Part shown: piece after piece, positions 24,866-33,921 of the stretch
Numbering within the stretch: the first letter of the stretch is position 1
How the letters are laid out: each line of letters starts with the position of its first letter
From: Vibrio xiamenensis
GTDB lineage: Bacteria > Pseudomonadota > Gammaproteobacteria > Enterobacterales > Vibrionaceae
Assembly: GCF_900100015.1 (NCBI RefSeq)
Contig: NZ_FNDD01000011.1
Location: 62,001 to 126,000, forward strand
Reading direction: 5' to 3'
Length of the DNA stretch: 64,000 nt
The notes under the pieces: model-generated
The model's input: the letters and a program-made list of their open reading frames with translations, nothing else
The model's database searches: none
What the model was told of the DNA's origin: nothing
Program-made: the position numbers and the translations under genes

Positions 24866-25816
24866 ATGAATGATTTGTTTACTAAAACTGATTATTCACT
24901 GTATTCAAATGCGATGACGTTTTTGCGTCGTCCTTATTTACGCGATCCGCGTGATAGTGATGCCGATCTTGTGGTGCTCGGTGTGCCACTTGATATGGCG
25001 ACATCGGGTCGCCCTGGTGCGCGTATGGGACCGGACGCGATTCGCCGCGCCTCGGTTAACCTCGCTTGGGAGAGCAAAAAATTTCCGTGGGAATTTAACC
25101 TGTTTTCACGCGTGAATGTGATTGATGCGGGTGATTTGGTCTTTGATTGCGGCGATGCTGAAGATTTCACTTACCGTCTTGAAGCGGCAACCAGTGAAAT
25201 TCTGAAAACGGGCAAAACCATGTTGGCACTCGGCGGCGACCACTTTATTACGCTGCCAATTTTACGTGCTTATGCCAAACATCATGGTGAAATGGCGCTA
25301 ATCCATTTTGACGCTCATACCGACACCTATGCTAATGGCAGTGCCTATGATCACGGCACCATGTTTTATCATGCGCCAAAAGAAGGGCTGATTTCAGCGA
25401 AACACTCGGTGCAAATTGGGATTCGCACCGAATATGCGAAGCAGCGCCACGGCTTTAATGTCATTAATGCGATGCAAGCCAACGATATGTCAGCCGAAGA
25501 GATCGTCGCTCAAATTCGCGATATCGTTGCGGATAAACCCGTGTATGTGACCTTTGATATCGACTGCCTTGACCCGTGTTTTGCGCCGGGGACAGGTACG
25601 CCAGTATGCGGCGGTTTAAGCTCGGACAAAGTGCTGAAAATCATTCGAGCAATGGCGGGAATGGATATTGTCGGTATGGATGTGGTGGAGGTCTCTCCTC
25701 CATATGACCAAAGTGAAGTGACCGCTCTGGCTGGTGCGACGATTGCTCTTGAGCTTATGTATGCATGGGCTTTCAACCGCGAACCCGCAGACGAAGAAGA
25801 GCTGCACGACGACTAA
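24866..25816 (+). CDS. speB: Agmatinase SpeB
   Basis: A 316-residue ureohydrolase that splits agmatine into putrescine and urea. All manganese-binding motifs are present: [18 protein letters not shown] and [16 protein letters not shown]. Its ATG directly follows the speA stop with no gap, and GAGGA in the end of speA serves as its ribosome-binding site. A terminator follows at 25839. Product and context are unambiguous. Confidence 0.95.
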   Translation: MNDLFTKTDYSLYSNAMTFLRRPYLRDPRDSDADLVVLGVPLDMATSGRPGARMGPDAIRRASVNLAWESKKFPWEFNLFSRVNVIDAGDLVFDCGDAEDFTYRLEAATSEILKTGKTMLALGGDHFITLPILRAYAKHHGEMALIHFDAHTDTYANGSAYDHGTMFYHAPKEGLISAKHSVQIGIRTEYAKQRHGFNVINAMQANDMSAEEIVAQIRDIVADKPVYVTFDIDCLDPCFAPGTGTPVCGGLSSDKVLKIIRAMAGMDIVGMDVVEVSPPYDQSEVTALAGATIALELMYAWAFNREPADEEELHDD

Positions 25817-25838
25817 CTAGTCGAACCGATTCAATACC

Positions 25839-25865
25839 AAGGGAGCCCAACAGGCTCCCTTTTTT
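25839..25865 (+). terminator. Intrinsic terminator after speB
   Basis: AAGGGAGCC and GGCTCCCTT form a 9-bp stem with a five-base loop, followed by TTTT. Confidence 0.87.
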
Positions 25866-25896
25866 ACGACTGAATTTTTGGCTGATGTTCAACGCA

Positions 25897-26715
25897 TCAT
25901 TGTGTTGGCCAGTGGCTGTATTTTTCAACCACACTGGCTGAGCAATAGGCACGGGCATTTTCTCGAGGTGTTCGTTCCGATAGCTGCATGCAAGATAGAT
26001 AATCGGCGATGTATTTCTCAAACACACCGCGTGCCTTACTTGGTTCAGCGGTGAGTCGATTGACCAAAGCTCGCGGCCCAATTTCGAAATGTTGATAGTC
26101 AATCGGGTCGTTCCAGTATCCACCCCAAATCAGAAAGCCATTATTGGCAAAGATGTCGACCATTTCTTCGGCCATTCCAGTTCGAAATGGTTTGCCTAAT
26201 CGATAAGAATAACGGTTGAGATAATGTTTGGCGGCTTGAGGGGGCTTAACCACGATTTGGCTGGCTTGAAATTCGACAAACGGGTTTTGCAGTGGGTTGA
26301 TATCGATGGCGAGACCATAAGCATGTTTTGACCAAGAGCTGCCGCCAGTTATCGGTCTAGCGTTAAACGCGCTAGTATTGTTAGCTCGCATCGACGCCTC
26401 GTCATCGCCGAAAAATTCGCGTATCGGTGTGATAGATTGGATAGGGATCTGATGTTGATAAAGCGCTGAAAATATCATTTCAACACGATGAGCAACGGCA
26501 TCCATGACAATAATAGCGCCAGTTTGGGTTTTGCCTGAAAAATCTCTGAAAGTGACATCGACCTGTTTAAGTCGCGAGCAAGGAAGTGGCGCCTGTTCTG
26601 ATATCACGTTGGCTTTCTTCATCGCTAAACATTGCTCAGAGCTAAGTGATGTTGCCGATAAAGACGGAAATGCGATGATGCTGCTAAGCAGAGTAAAGAA
26701 CAAATAGCGTGTCAT
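25897..26715 (-). CDS. M15-family D,D-carboxypeptidase-like protein, exported
   Basis: A 272-residue periplasmic protein with a signal peptide (residues 1-20, ending SLSA). The peptidase_M15 zinc site is visible: SKHAYGLAID gives the S-x-H-x-x-G-x-A-x-D motif and DYQHFEI gives the third ligand. Relatives (VanY/M15C) remove terminal D-alanine from peptidoglycan peptides or hydrolyse Ala-Glu bonds. It is convergent with speB and separated from the next gene by its own promoter region. It is a single gene, and the exact bond cleaved is not known. Confidence 0.87.
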   Translation of the reverse strand: MTRYLFFTLLSSIIAFPSLSATSLSSEQCLAMKKANVISEQAPLPCSRLKQVDVTFRDFSGKTQTGAIIVMDAVAHRVEMIFSALYQHQIPIQSITPIREFFGDDEASMRANNTSAFNARPITGGSSWSKHAYGLAIDINPLQNPFVEFQASQIVVKPPQAAKHYLNRYSYRLGKPFRTGMAEEMVDIFANNGFLIWGGYWNDPIDYQHFEIGPRALVNRLTAEPSKARGVFEKYIADYLSCMQLSERTPRENARAYCSASVVEKYSHWPTQ

Positions 26716-26812
26716 GATATTGCCGTTATAAGCATGAAATTAGCGCATTAGAGTAGCGTGCTTTGATGCTTTTGCTCAACACAACAAGGGGCAGGATTTT
26801 GTAAATTGTTCC

Positions 26813-26846
26813 AAAAAAACAACAGGAAGCGGCGCTCCCTGTTGTT
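26813..26846 (-). terminator. Terminator for the RTX-like gene (minus strand)
   Basis: On the minus strand AACAACAGG and CCTGTTGTT form a 9-bp stem followed by seven T, ending 57 bases after the stop at 26903. Confidence 0.82.
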
Positions 26847-26902
26847 ACAGAGTCGGAAATAAATCAGTAGAGTGTGATTACATCTCAGTGATATTTCGGT
26901 TG

Positions 26903-27793
26903 TTATGCATAAGAGTCGCTTTCGACCAACAAAGTGTATTCGCCATCACTGCTGGTTACAGTCACAACTTCAAAACTGTCTGCGTCATACCCTAAGTTAT
27001 CGAGATAATCGGTTTGTTCTTGGTCAAGGTCACTTGTTGTATAGGTCAGATCATCAGAGTAGCTGATGCTAATATTGGCGATAACTAAACCGAGTTCACC
27101 GTCATCATTGGCCGCGAGGGTTTCAGAGTCCAGTTCTAATGTGTCATCAAAGCCTGTACCCTCAACGACTTCAAAGCCAGAAAACTCAACGTTGTCGTCC
27201 CCATTAGTGATAAGTACATCGAAACCATCACCACCATCGACAGTACGTTCGATTTTGTCGTATTTAGCATCAAGTAGATCGGAAATATCGAGTACATCAT
27301 TACCGTCACCAAGGCTAATATCGAAACTGGTGTATTGTGAGCCCGTGACATTGGCTAAAGTGACATCATCATCACCTTCACCCGTCGTAATTGTGAACAG
27401 ATTACTCCAAGTGTAGCTGTTACTACTCACCGCGATATAGATCGAGTCGTCGGAGTCTGCGCCAGACGTGTCGATGGTGCCACGTTTAGCGTTAAGCACG
27501 TCAATATGAGAGTAACCTAGGTCGGACGCGTTGGTAATATCAACGTCGACAAAGTTATCGACAGTGATGACTTCATAATTACCGTCTACTTTTGTTTCTT
27601 TGTAATTTTCGTTATCCCAAGTATCGGATTGAATTTGAACGCTGTTAAACGCAACGCTGGATGAAGAGTCGAATGTGTACACTAACACACCGTTTTCATC
27701 ATAATAGTCAGAAACAAGGGTACCATTCTCTTCAGTTAAACCAGCAGATGACCCTGTACTATCAAGGTTGGACGTACCAATAATGACACTCAT
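26903..27793 (-). CDS. Acidic RTX-like calcium-binding repeat protein
   Basis: A 296-residue, strongly acidic protein without cysteine or lysine-rich regions and without an amino-terminal signal peptide. Between residues about 135 and 225 it has degenerate GGxGxDxhx nonapeptides (TGEGDDDVTL, LGDGNDVLDI, DGGDGFDVLI, GTGFDDTLEL), as in RTX/hemolysin-type beta-rolls. Such proteins bind calcium outside the cell and usually leave by type I secretion using a carboxyl signal, which the acidic and hydrophobic tail (EYTLLVESDSYA) could be. No type I exporter is in the window. ATG 27793 is preceded by AAAGGAA. The GC content is lower than in neighbouring genes. The function is unknown. Confidence 0.72.
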   Translation of the reverse strand: MSVIIGTSNLDSTGSSAGLTEENGTLVSDYYDENGVLVYTFDSSSSVAFNSVQIQSDTWDNENYKETKVDGNYEVITVDNFVDVDITNASDLGYSHIDVLNAKRGTIDTSGADSDDSIYIAVSSNSYTWSNLFTITTGEGDDDVTLANVTGSQYTSFDISLGDGNDVLDISDLLDAKYDKIERTVDGGDGFDVLITNGDDNVEFSGFEVVEGTGFDDTLELDSETLAANDDGELGLVIANISISYSDDLTYTTSDLDQEQTDYLDNLGYDADSFEVVTVTSSDGEYTLLVESDSYA

Positions 27794-28467
27794 AGTGAAT
27801 TCCTTTTTGATTTTAACTCGGTTAAGTTTTCAATAAACTTTTTAACCTATAAGACCAACCCGAAAAATATCGAGCTAGTGTGTTTAATCAATATGGCGAC
27901 AATACATTCTCGATCTCGCCCTTCGATAAACGCGAGTTAATCTTATACAAAGCTGAAATATATATCCTAGGTGAATAAATGAATTGGTTATTTTTTGGTA
28001 CTGACAAGAAATCTACTACTAAAGGTTTGTATTTAATTTGTTTTCTTGACAAAAGAAGAATGGAAGATGGGGTTTGTGTTTTAGCTATTAGTTTATTTAT
28101 CAATTGTTTGTAAAATCAAAAATGAAATAAATTACATTTTTATCCAATGCTTTTCATTATTTTAATGGTTTGATAAATCTAATTGGTTTTTTTGATTTAA
28201 ATTTTAATTATTTACATGAAACCAAGGCATTAATAAATGAGTTTTATTGAACTAGTTATAAAATTTTTAATTTGAGTTAATTGGAGTATTAGTACTAATG
28301 TCAGGAAATTGTTAGGGTATGCGATCTGGATTCCAATTTTATTGATTGGTTCATCAGTTCTTCTTATGTGTATAGGTGCTTATTATTTGAGGAAAAAATA
28401 GTGAAAGGTGCAGGCAGTTTTGCTGTCGTCGCGATACTTATGCTTCAATTCCTATGTGAAAAGAGTC
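27794..28467. other. AT-rich gap upstream of the RTX-like gene
   Basis: About 670 bases, very AT-rich, comparable to the stretch at 3.6-4.5 kb. It must contain the promoter of the RTX-like gene. A possible 30-residue membrane peptide at 28309-28401 is listed separately. I see no repeat, tRNA or transposase remnant. Confidence 0.5.
28309..28401 (+). CDS. Possible 30-residue membrane peptide
   Basis: A TTG-started frame encoding a short hydrophobic peptide (YAIWIPILLIGSSVLLM, then GAYYLRKK). This pattern of one membrane helix with a basic end is protein-like. There is no good ribosome-binding site, and the better-placed ATG at 28298 is one base out of frame. It may be a remnant with a one-base shift. 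Weak candidate. Confidence 0.2.
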   Translation: MLGYAIWIPILLIGSSVLLMCIGAYYLRKK

Positions 28468-28701
28468 TTATGTCCGCTTCTGAGTGTGGGCCTGGGGCAC
28501 ATTTTTGTTTTCAGTAACATCGCAGTATTCGCCTTCAATGACACGGTCACGTGCTCTTGGTCGCGATCGAATTGCACTCGAGAAGGCCGCACGTCCGCTC
28601 AAAATAGCAATAAGACTCAGCGGCAAAATAAATATCAGCCCAATGAAAAACGTCATTGTGGCGATGGTTAATGTCAGTATCGTAATCAGTAATCGTTTCA
28701 T
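28468..28701 (-). CDS. Small membrane protein, hypothetical
   Basis: A 77-residue protein with two close hydrophobic segments (residues about 4-22 and 24-36) and a charged, basic tail with RSRPRARDRVIEGEY. The ATG at 28701 has a strong ribosome-binding site (AAGGAGA at seven bases), which separates it from the overlapping frames on the other strand. It is probably an inner-membrane protein. I recognise no family. It is followed upstream by the porin gene 77 bases away in the same direction, so co-transcription is possible. Confidence 0.65.
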   Translation of the reverse strand: MKRLLITILTLTIATMTFFIGLIFILPLSLIAILSGRAAFSSAIRSRPRARDRVIEGEYCDVTENKNVPQAHTQKRT

Positions 28702-28777
28702 CGCTTTCTCCTTTTTAAGTAAAGTAACAGAGGAGATATGAACATAAAATGAATTGAACGAATAACATGCTTAGAGC

Positions 28778-29818
28778 TTAGAAAGTAAAGGAGATTCCAA
28801 ACGACACGAGGTTCACTTGAGTATCAAATGGTTCGCTTGGATCTTGCAAGCGGGTAAATTGCCCACTCATCATCTCATTTTGGCCATAGATACGTTGCCA
28901 TTCTGCATATAAGTTGATGTCTGACGTTAGTGCGTATGTAGTGCCTAATAAATAACTGTGTGAATCGATACGGCGCCGGCTTTGTCCGTAAGTGATATAA
29001 GGTGTGAATTTTCGCCAAGTGTAGTCGATGCTGGCATACCAGTTTGCGTAAAGATGGGTTGCCAATAAAAGTTCCGATTGAAAGTGCCATTGGGCAAAGG
29101 TACTGCTGAAACCAAGCGAAACCATATCTAATTTTAACTCTTTGATAAACAGATTATTTAGCTTCTGAGTGGCATCATTATGGATGTAAGCCAGATGTAA
29201 TTGATGGTCTTCGTAGAACCAGTTGGTCGAAAAACCAAGAGAATCTTTTATCGAAATATCAAATGTTTGGCCGTACTGTTCAATTTTTTCTTCTCTTTCG
29301 ATGGAATAAAAGGGTGAAACAATCCATTGCCCCCAAGAGCGGCTTTCATACGACCAATCAAGAACAACACCATCGTAATGAGTTAACCCGCGAAAGCTGT
29401 TATAAACCTCATTGGGTAAACGTAACCAAGGATAGGCGCTGCTGACATAATAATATTCAGAAATAATAAAAATTGGCGTTCGAAGTCGACCCGCTTTAAG
29501 TGTAATGCCGTGATTAAAGTATTCGATAAACGCGCGTTCGAGTTGAGGTGATGAATAATGGTCTTGTGGGCGTTTTAGTATTTGCAGCGCTGAACGCAGA
29601 TGGTCAGAGATATGCCAGTCAAATTGCACGCCCAGTATGCTGTCACAGTCATAGCACCATTGGTTGGTGAGATCGCGTTGATCGATGACAGGTGTGATGC
29701 TGTCACTTTTTGCGGCGGTAAAGGTTCCAAACCCACTGACGCGAAGATCGTCGCTTAGGGTGAATTGGGCTGCGGCCTTAGCTGAGAGGAACAATAACAA
29801 AATAAACCATCGACTCAT
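28778..29818 (-). CDS. Outer-membrane beta-barrel protein (porin-like)
   Basis: A 346-residue protein with a signal peptide (MSRWFILLLFLSAKAAA) and alternating hydrophobic strands ending in the terminal phenylalanine required for barrel assembly (LVSFGISFTF). Strands such as ITLKAGRLRTPIF and SINLYAEWQRIYG-type segments fit a DUF-type porin of about 14-16 strands. ATG 29818 follows GAGGAA. Its upstream neighbour is a PstS-like periplasmic protein nine bases away, and a divergent hybrid kinase lies beyond. The three genes probably form one sensory unit in which the barrel admits a ligand. The substrate is unknown. Confidence 0.78.
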   Translation of the reverse strand: MSRWFILLLFLSAKAAAQFTLSDDLRVSGFGTFTAAKSDSITPVIDQRDLTNQWCYDCDSILGVQFDWHISDHLRSALQILKRPQDHYSSPQLERAFIEYFNHGITLKAGRLRTPIFIISEYYYVSSAYPWLRLPNEVYNSFRGLTHYDGVVLDWSYESRSWGQWIVSPFYSIEREEKIEQYGQTFDISIKDSLGFSTNWFYEDHQLHLAYIHNDATQKLNNLFIKELKLDMVSLGFSSTFAQWHFQSELLLATHLYANWYASIDYTWRKFTPYITYGQSRRRIDSHSYLLGTTYALTSDINLYAEWQRIYGQNEMMSGQFTRLQDPSEPFDTQVNLVSFGISFTF

Positions 29819-29827
29819 CACTTTTCC

Positions 29828-30250
29828 TCAATTATTTAATGTATATAAGACGTTAACATCAGCAGGCAACAGCGAAGCGGGTAAATAAGCCACGCCGTTT
29901 GGGTTGTTTATTAACCAGTCCATGACATCCGAGACGCTGTCGTTTTCCAATTCATAGGGTGCGGAACTTTGGCCTGAAAAGCTTTGTCGAGCCCAAATCA
30001 TGTTCATTTGACTCGGCGTTTTATTCAGTAGCGCTTGATAAAATTGTTGGCGGATCGGGGAATTGTCCGGTAAGTCGGCGAGTTTAATTGCGATACCCTC
30101 GAGGTGATTGAGTCTGCCTCGATAGAGCATTTTGACTTGGTTTGCACGCAGCGGTTGAAGCTCGTTATTAAACGTAATAACGGCAAAATCTTCGGCGTAG
30201 CAAATCGGCCAGATGAACAAAATTGTTAGTGCTAACCAACGAGAGTGCAA
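29828..30250 (-). CDS. PstS-like periplasmic substrate-binding domain protein
   Basis: A 140-residue secreted protein. A signal peptide (residues 1-19, ending CYAED) leads a small alpha/beta domain related to phosphate-binding PstS proteins (VITFNNELQPLRANQVKMLYRGRL, by key residues, and NPNGVAYLPASLLP). It is much shorter than true PstS, which has two lobes. Such one-lobe proteins often sit beside sensor kinases. Its start is a TTG at 30250 with AGGATC upstream. It is upstream of the porin gene and divergent from the hybrid kinase by 117 bases. Confidence 0.75.
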   Translation of the reverse strand: MHSRWLALTILFIWPICYAEDFAVITFNNELQPLRANQVKMLYRGRLNHLEGIAIKLADLPDNSPIRQQFYQALLNKTPSQMNMIWARQSFSGQSSAPYELENDSVSDVMDWLINNPNGVAYLPASLLPADVNVLYTLNN

Positions 30251-30367
30251 AAGAGATCCTACGATAAAAGTAATTTAAAGAATTCAGCTTAATTAATAAG
30301 AATATAGATGAATATTGTCTACTATTAAAATTCAGCTTGCTAATACTTTAATCAAGGGATTGATTGT

Positions 30368-33043
30368 ATGCGATTCACCTCTTGGATAACCCTGAGAACG
30401 TTGTCGATCAAAATTCGACTGCTCGTTTTAAGCCTTATCCCAGCGTCTGTCATTATTGCTTTTACTACTCATTTTGCTGCTGATGTGGAGCAACGTTTGC
30501 AACAAATGGCTTTAGTCGGAGAGCGAGCCACTATTCTGGAGAATTTGTCACAATTTTCTAATTCGACTCATCAAATTTTAAAGAACGCCATTATAGGCGA
30601 GCCAGTACAAGACAAACTCGAACAAACTGTTTTGCCGCTTAACGCTATTCAAGAAATGCTAAGCCAAGATAATGACTTTAGTATTCATGCTGAACAGCAT
30701 CAGAAAATTGTTAGTTATGCCAAGGATTTATCGACCTTGGTTAGAGACCTTCACTACGTAGGTGTTGAGGAAAGCATTGAATCGGGCCAGCTTATTTTTG
30801 AATTGCTCGGTGATAGCTATATTGAAATCCAAAATCTGTCTGGTTTTGCTAGCAGCGCTGAGGTCAACAAACTCGACAGCGTGTTGACACAACTCTATTG
30901 GCTGCACCTTTGGATGGAAAAAGAAGCATGGTATGTCGAGCAAGCGCGCGCCCAATCTTGGCGTTATGACCGCTATTCAAGCGAGTATTACCACATTAGC
31001 GAAAGGCAGCAATATTATCTTGACCAATTCATCAATGTGGGTGCTGACCAGCAGCAAGTTGAACAGCTACTCAACTTATTTGCTAGCGCTTCATTTCGCA
31101 AAGCGATGCAAGTACGAGAACGGCTTATGTCACCCCAAGCAACGAGTAATGATATCGACGCGGCGGCATTTGCTATCGAGCAACGTAATGCCTTGGTGAA
31201 ACAGCAGCTCAGCGTATTTTCACGTCAATTTCAGCAGCAACTGGCCGAACTCATTAGTACCGAAAGGCAGCGTTTGATTGCGGTCACCACTGCGACATTA
31301 CTTTTATTGCTGATGATGTTTTTTTGGGGCGCAAGTACCTTTTATCGGATTAATTCTAAACTTGGGCGTATTTTACAGTCGATGAATGCGTTACGTCGCA
31401 ATGAAGGTAACGAAACGCCGTTCATTCAGGTCGATGGCAATGATGAATTTACCGCATTTGCCGCCAACTTAAATCACGTTATTCAAGAACAAATTCGTTA
31501 TGAAGAACAGTTGTTAAGTGCCAAGGAGCAAGCCGAAGCCGCCAACCGCACCAAAAGTATGTTTTTGGCCAATATGTCTCACGAAATCCGTACGCCGCTT
31601 AACGGCATCATTGGTATGACGGAGATACTTTACGACAGTCGCCTCACTCATAGTCAGAAGGATATTCTGGCGGACATTGATACCTCGTCGCAGTCCTTAC
31701 TGGTGCTGATTAACGATATTTTGGATTTATCAAAAATCGAGTCGGGTAATTTGGTGTTGACTCCCCATGAGGTGGGCGTTCATAACTTGGTTTTTGAAAC
31801 CGTCAATATGGTATGTACTAAAGCACTTAAACAGCAAAATGAGTTGTTTATTCAGCTCGATACGGCGCTGCCAGGGGTGATTAAAATTGACGAGTTTCGT
31901 TTTAAACAAGTACTGCTTAATTTACTCAGTAATGCGGTGAAGTTTACCCATGAAGGTTTTGTTTCGGTCGAGCTTGGTTATGTCTTCGATGGGCATACTC
32001 ATTATTTAAATTGTGCGGTGATCGATTCAGGAGTTGGCATAGACAAAGAGAAACAGCAGACCATTTTTGAACCCTTTACTCAAGAAGATGGCAGCATTAC
32101 TCGCCGTTTTGGCGGCACCGGGCTTGGACTGACTATTTGTAAACAGATCATCGACCTGATGGGGGGGAAAATAGCAGTTGAATCGACGCGCAGTCTGGGG
32201 AGCTGTTTTGAATTTACTATCCCTGTTGAAGTGAGTAAGCCGCTGTCGTCACCGCTTCCAGGTTGTTCCTTACATGCATTATTAGTAGTGAATGGTTCAA
32301 AACATCAGCATTTAGTCAAGCAGGAATGCTTGAGACTGGGCCTACAAATATCGGTTGTGAGTGATGTTGAACGCATGTCCGATTCAAGAGCCGATGTGGA
32401 TGTCATTTTGTATTTTAAAGCCAAAGAGAAAGGCTCACGCAAAGATTTAGAGACCTTGCACGCCCAGTTTCCTCTCGCACAATTGGTTTTGCTGCAACAT
32501 CATCTTTTTATCGCCCAAGATCTCGAGAACTGGGTCACAGCATCGATAACATTACCCATCTTAGGGCAGCGCTTTGAAAGTGTGCTCAAAACGTTACAGC
32601 ATTCCAGTATCAAGTCGCCAATCAGCGATGCAATTTATGAAGAGCCGCAAGCGAACAACGTGCATCAACGCGTACTGATTGTTGAAGACAATTTGATGAA
32701 TCAGAAAATTGCCAGCTTCTTTTTAAGCAAAGTCGGGATGGAATATCGCATCGCGAGTAATGGTCAAGAAGCCTTGAATTTCGTTCGCGATGGTGATCGA
32801 TTTAGTGCGATTTTGATGGATTGCATGATGCCGGTAATGGATGGCTTAACCGCGACCAAGAATATTCGCCAATGGGAGAAAGAGCAGGGGTTAGAACGGA
32901 CACCAATTATTGCGCTGACCGCCAGTGTACTCGAAGAAGAAATAGAAAGCTGCTTTGCATCAGGTATGGATGCTTATCTTACCAAACCGTATAAATCTCA
33001 GCAGCTTTTTGACACCTTAGAACGTTTACGCGTCGGGGTGTAG
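30368..33043 (+). CDS. Hybrid sensor histidine kinase/response regulator
   Basis: An 891-residue inner-membrane kinase. Membrane helix 1 is at about 17-36 and helix 2 at about 303-325, enclosing a helical periplasmic sensor of about 265 residues resembling NIT-type domains. A HAMP follows, then the HisKA box [10 protein letters not shown] with His405, an ATPase domain (N-box Asn522, DSGVGID, GGTGLGL), a degenerate receiver-like domain (about 635-740) lacking a phospho-acceptor aspartate, and a true receiver with Asp818 in [11 protein letters not shown]. No Hpt domain is present, so the phosphate must move to a separate Hpt protein. It is divergent from a PstS-like gene and a porin gene. ATG 30368 follows AAGGGA. 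Its last 18 bases overlap the dCMP deaminase gene. Confidence 0.9.
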   Translation: MRFTSWITLRTLSIKIRLLVLSLIPASVIIAFTTHFAADVEQRLQQMALVGERATILENLSQFSNSTHQILKNAIIGEPVQDKLEQTVLPLNAIQEMLSQDNDFSIHAEQHQKIVSYAKDLSTLVRDLHYVGVEESIESGQLIFELLGDSYIEIQNLSGFASSAEVNKLDSVLTQLYWLHLWMEKEAWYVEQARAQSWRYDRYSSEYYHISERQQYYLDQFINVGADQQQVEQLLNLFASASFRKAMQVRERLMSPQATSNDIDAAAFAIEQRNALVKQQLSVFSRQFQQQLAELISTERQRLIAVTTATLLLLLMMFFWGASTFYRINSKLGRILQSMNALRRNEGNETPFIQVDGNDEFTAFAANLNHVIQEQIRYEEQLLSAKEQAEAANRTKSMFLANMSHEIRTPLNGIIGMTEILYDSRLTHSQKDILADIDTSSQSLLVLINDILDLSKIESGNLVLTPHEVGVHNLVFETVNMVCTKALKQQNELFIQLDTALPGVIKIDEFRFKQVLLNLLSNAVKFTHEGFVSVELGYVFDGHTHYLNCAVIDSGVGIDKEKQQTIFEPFTQEDGSITRRFGGTGLGLTICKQIIDLMGGKIAVESTRSLGSCFEFTIPVEVSKPLSSPLPGCSLHALLVVNGSKHQHLVKQECLRLGLQISVVSDVERMSDSRADVDVILYFKAKEKGSRKDLETLHAQFPLAQLVLLQHHLFIAQDLENWVTASITLPILGQRFESVLKTLQHSSIKSPISDAIYEEPQANNVHQRVLIVEDNLMNQKIASFFLSKVGMEYRIASNGQEALNFVRDGDRFSAILMDCMMPVMDGLTATKNIRQWEKEQGLERTPIIALTASVLEEEIESCFASGMDAYLTKPYKSQQLFDTLERLRVGV

Positions 33044-33478
33044 TTCACTTAACGGCAGCCAATTGACCTTAACGCCGGCTTGCAAAAACATATCTTGGCT
33101 GACTTTGATTTTGTCTCCCCAGCGAGAAAGAAAATCTGGCGTTTGTTCTGGACAGTGAACGGCAGAAATCCCTGTTTGGATGATTTTTGCGGCGCAATTA
33201 GGGCATGGAAAATGGGTGACCCAGATATCACAACCATCTAGGTCTCGCTTGGCAAACAAAATTGCGTTTTCTTCTGCATGAAGCGTTTTCAAGTATTTCA
33301 TTTCTCGATCATCGCTGCTGGCACTGTCAGATATGCCGTGCGGATAGCCATTAAAACCAACAGAAACGATGCGATTTTGTTTGGTAATAACCGCCCCGAC
33401 CTGAGTCGACGGGTCTTTACTCCAAGAGCCAACAAGTTCTGCCATTTGGTAAAAGCGTTGCGCCCATTTTGAATTCAT
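33026..33478 (-). CDS. Deoxycytidylate (dCMP) deaminase-like protein
   Basis: A 150-residue zinc-dependent deaminase. The zinc and catalytic motifs are visible as [11 protein letters not shown] (H-x-E) and [10 protein letters not shown] (PCxxC). The front ([27 protein letters not shown]) is typical of the dCMP deaminase group, which makes dUMP for thymidylate synthesis. The ATG at 33478 follows GAGGAT. The longer frame to 33529 has no ribosome-binding site. It is convergent with the hybrid kinase, overlapping by 18 bases. The qrr gene upstream points the same way and ends 200 bases before it. Confidence 0.88.
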   Translation of the reverse strand: MNSKWAQRFYQMAELVGSWSKDPSTQVGAVITKQNRIVSVGFNGYPHGISDSASSDDREMKYLKTLHAEENAILFAKRDLDGCDIWVTHFPCPNCAAKIIQTGISAVHCPEQTPDFLSRWGDKIKVSQDMFLQAGVKVNWLPLSELHPDA

Positions 33479-33676
33479 GCGAAATCCTCGAAACGAAAAT
33501 TGAACAGTGGTGCCAAGTCGTGTGGTCACTTGGTGTTATTGAGAATGCGACCTAATGGCGTAGTTTATAAGTACCTTTAGCAAAGAAAAAGCACTATCTC
33601 TTTAAAATGTAGCTGTTTTATGCAATTGATACAGGTCGTTTGGAGAGATGGTTAAAACATTGAAAGATTTTTGAGC

Positions 33677-33710
33677 AAAAAAAAGCCAACCGCGAAATAA
33701 GGCGATTGGC
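33677..33710 (-). terminator. Terminator of qrr
   Basis: On the minus strand GCCAATCGC and GCGGTTGGC form a 9-bp stem (one G-U pair) with an eight-base loop, followed by eight T. It is the 3' stem-loop of the small RNA. Confidence 0.9.
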
Positions 33711-33786
33711 GTATACATTTGTGAACAAAATTCGGTTCACTAACAACGTCAGTTGGCTAGGTGACCCTCGGCTTAATAAGGGTCAC
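33677..33786 (-). ncRNA. qrr: Qrr quorum-regulatory small RNA
   Basis: On the minus strand the 110-base RNA shows the Qrr plan. It opens with a hairpin of GTGACCCT and AGGGTCAC (33786-33779, 33768-33761). Next is the invariant target-pairing block CTAGCCAACTGACG followed by TTGTTAGTGAA (33761-33736). A second small hairpin, GTGAAC / GTTCAC (33740-33721), follows, then a terminator stem GCCAATCGC / GCGGTTGGC with eight T. The 3' end is U-rich as Hfq-dependent RNAs need. Known Qrr RNAs are activated by phosphorylated LuxO at low cell density, and repress luxR/hapR and activate aphA by base pairing. The number of this copy (Qrr2, 3, 4 or 5) cannot be told, but no luxO is adjacent, so it is not the luxO-linked qrr1. 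Confidence 0.95.
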
Positions 33787-33793
33787 AATAACT

Positions 33794-33812
33794 AAAGCAT
33801 GATATGTGCCAA
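33794..33812 (-). promoter_or_regulatory. Sigma-54 promoter of qrr
   Basis: The minus strand reads TTGGCACATATCATGCTTT, with the GG-N10-GC of a -24/-12 promoter (GG at 33810-33809, GC at 33798-33797). Counting 12 bases on puts the start near 33785-33786, exactly at the first base of the 5' hairpin. Confidence 0.92.
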
Positions 33813-33874
33813 CTTTCAGAGTACCTAATTGCGTGTGTTTTCATCATAAATGGGTGAAAAATGCGGTTTTATCT

Positions 33875-33887
33875 TTGCAATTTGCAA
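33875..33887. promoter_or_regulatory. LuxO-binding site 1
   Basis: TTGCAATTTGCAA matches the LuxO consensus TTGCAWWWTGCAA in every position. It lies about 90 bases upstream of the qrr start, as expected for an activator of sigma-54 RNA polymerase. Confidence 0.88.
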
Positions 33888-33895
33888 ATTAAGCG

Positions 33896-33908
33896 TTGCA
33901 TAGTGCAA
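33896..33908. promoter_or_regulatory. LuxO-binding site 2
   Basis: TTGCATAGTGCAA matches the LuxO consensus with one central deviation. Its centre is 21 bases (two helical turns) from site 1, so two LuxO dimers would bind on the same face. Confidence 0.85.
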
Positions 33909-33921
33909 TTTATTGCGTAGT

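Noticed and set aside
27888..28103. 71-codon minus-strand frame in the AT-rich gap
   Set aside because: Composition is as expected by chance in AT-rich DNA and there is no ribosome-binding site.
33721..33786. Inverted repeats read as a mobile element or ERIC-like repeat
   Set aside because: The sequence, promoter and terminator identify them as the stem-loops of a Qrr RNA.
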